DNA from: a virus
Virus record (IMG/VR): IMGVR_UViG_3300030104_004584
Coordinates: 1-29,793 of that record
Strand: one strand, 5' to 3'
Length of the DNA: 29,793 bases
Shown here: positions 29,701 through 29,793 of the stretch, one piece after another
Layout: each line of letters starts with the position of its first letter
How positions within the stretch are numbered: the first letter of the stretch is position 1
Position numbers and translations under genes: made by a program
The notes under the pieces: generated by a model
Database searches by the model: none
Told to the model about the DNA's origin: nothing
What the model saw: only the letters and a program-made list of their open reading frames with translations

Positions 29701-29786
29701 TTACTGTATGATACTGCTACGCTAACACTACTAACAGTTGTAGTATGCTTTTATAACGGTGCGTAAAAAACACAGCAGGAGGCTGT

Positions 29787-29793
29787 ATGATGA
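29787..29793 (+). CDS. Start of a gene cut by the window end
   Basis: AGGAGG (29777-29782) precedes ATG at 29787 and a second ATG at 29790 with good spacing. The frame runs off the window. If the window were closed as a circle it would reach a stop within a few codons, so either the gene continues elsewhere or the site is a decoy. Confidence 0.35.

Larger units (their letters stand above)
28784..29786. other. One-kb gene-free region rich in hairpins and repeats
   Basis: No credible gene lies here on either strand. It contains: a CACAGTT/AACTGTG hairpin (28809-28828); three phased CACTGTG repeats (28978-29014); four GATCAA copies (29014, 29073, 29100, 29115); GCTCTAA at about 29171, 29231 and 29281; a 12-bp stem (29330-29378); tetraloop hairpins; and phased ATACCACCGT/ACGGTGAT motifs (29623-29700). 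This density suits an origin, a packaging region or a structured RNA. Confidence 0.6.

Noticed and set aside
28784-29786. CRISPR array or attachment site
   Set aside because: Repeats are short and not interleaved with equal-length unique spacers, and there is no integrase gene or long direct repeat.

Overview
This window is most likely tailed-phage DNA from a short-tailed (podovirus, T7-like virion) phage of a low-GC, probably marine, Gram-negative bacterium. The evidence is a full virion set in T7-like order, strong AGGAG ribosome binding sites, AT-rich codon use and families common in marine phages (2OG-Fe(II) oxygenase, DSD glycosyltransferase, GNAT, XhlA-like holin, HNH). The host cannot be named from sequence alone, and I cannot tell whether the window is a whole genome or part of one.

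Layout. (1) 1-2400, plus strand: a control region with six small unrecognised genes in three units (113-775, 965-1267, 1661-2252), helically phased repeats, repressor-like palindromes, a structured non-coding stretch (1338-1605) and a strong terminator (2356-2396). (2) 2550-8133, minus strand: small and large terminase, two related small proteins (one with 17 consecutive prolines), portal, GNAT-like protein, Bbp19-like protein and scaffold. (3) 8329-11189, mixed strands: 2OG oxygenase (+), an 84-aa protein (-), glycosyltransferase (-), and two unrecognised proteins. (4) 11189-27129, minus strand: capsid, tail tube A, tail tube B, gp14-like, gp15-like and two gp16-like ejection proteins, tail fibre, a 33-aa Cys-rich peptide and the holin-like protein. 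(5) 27326-28241, minus strand: five small translationally coupled genes, including a 32-aa Lys/Ser peptide. (6) 28436-28783, plus strand: HNH endonuclease. (7) 28784-29786: a kilobase without genes, rich in hairpins and phased repeats, ending at a ribosome binding site and start codon at the window edge.

Two things stand out. First, an exact ATAAATA octamer core (NATAAATA, like the T4 late promoter TATAAATA) sits in front of nearly every transcription unit on both strands, and by eye I found no exact copy deep inside a gene. At two genes (1661 and 10014) the ATG falls exactly 5 nt after the octamer and there is no Shine-Dalgarno, which predicts leaderless mRNAs. Second, the window has no recognisable polymerase, primase, helicase, nuclease of DNA metabolism, RNA polymerase, sigma factor or endolysin. 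T7-type virion genes under T4-late-type promoters, with no replication or transcription machinery, suggest either that the missing genes lie outside the window or that this is a virion-coding satellite that borrows the late transcription and replication machinery of a T4-like helper. The second option is an inference to be tested.
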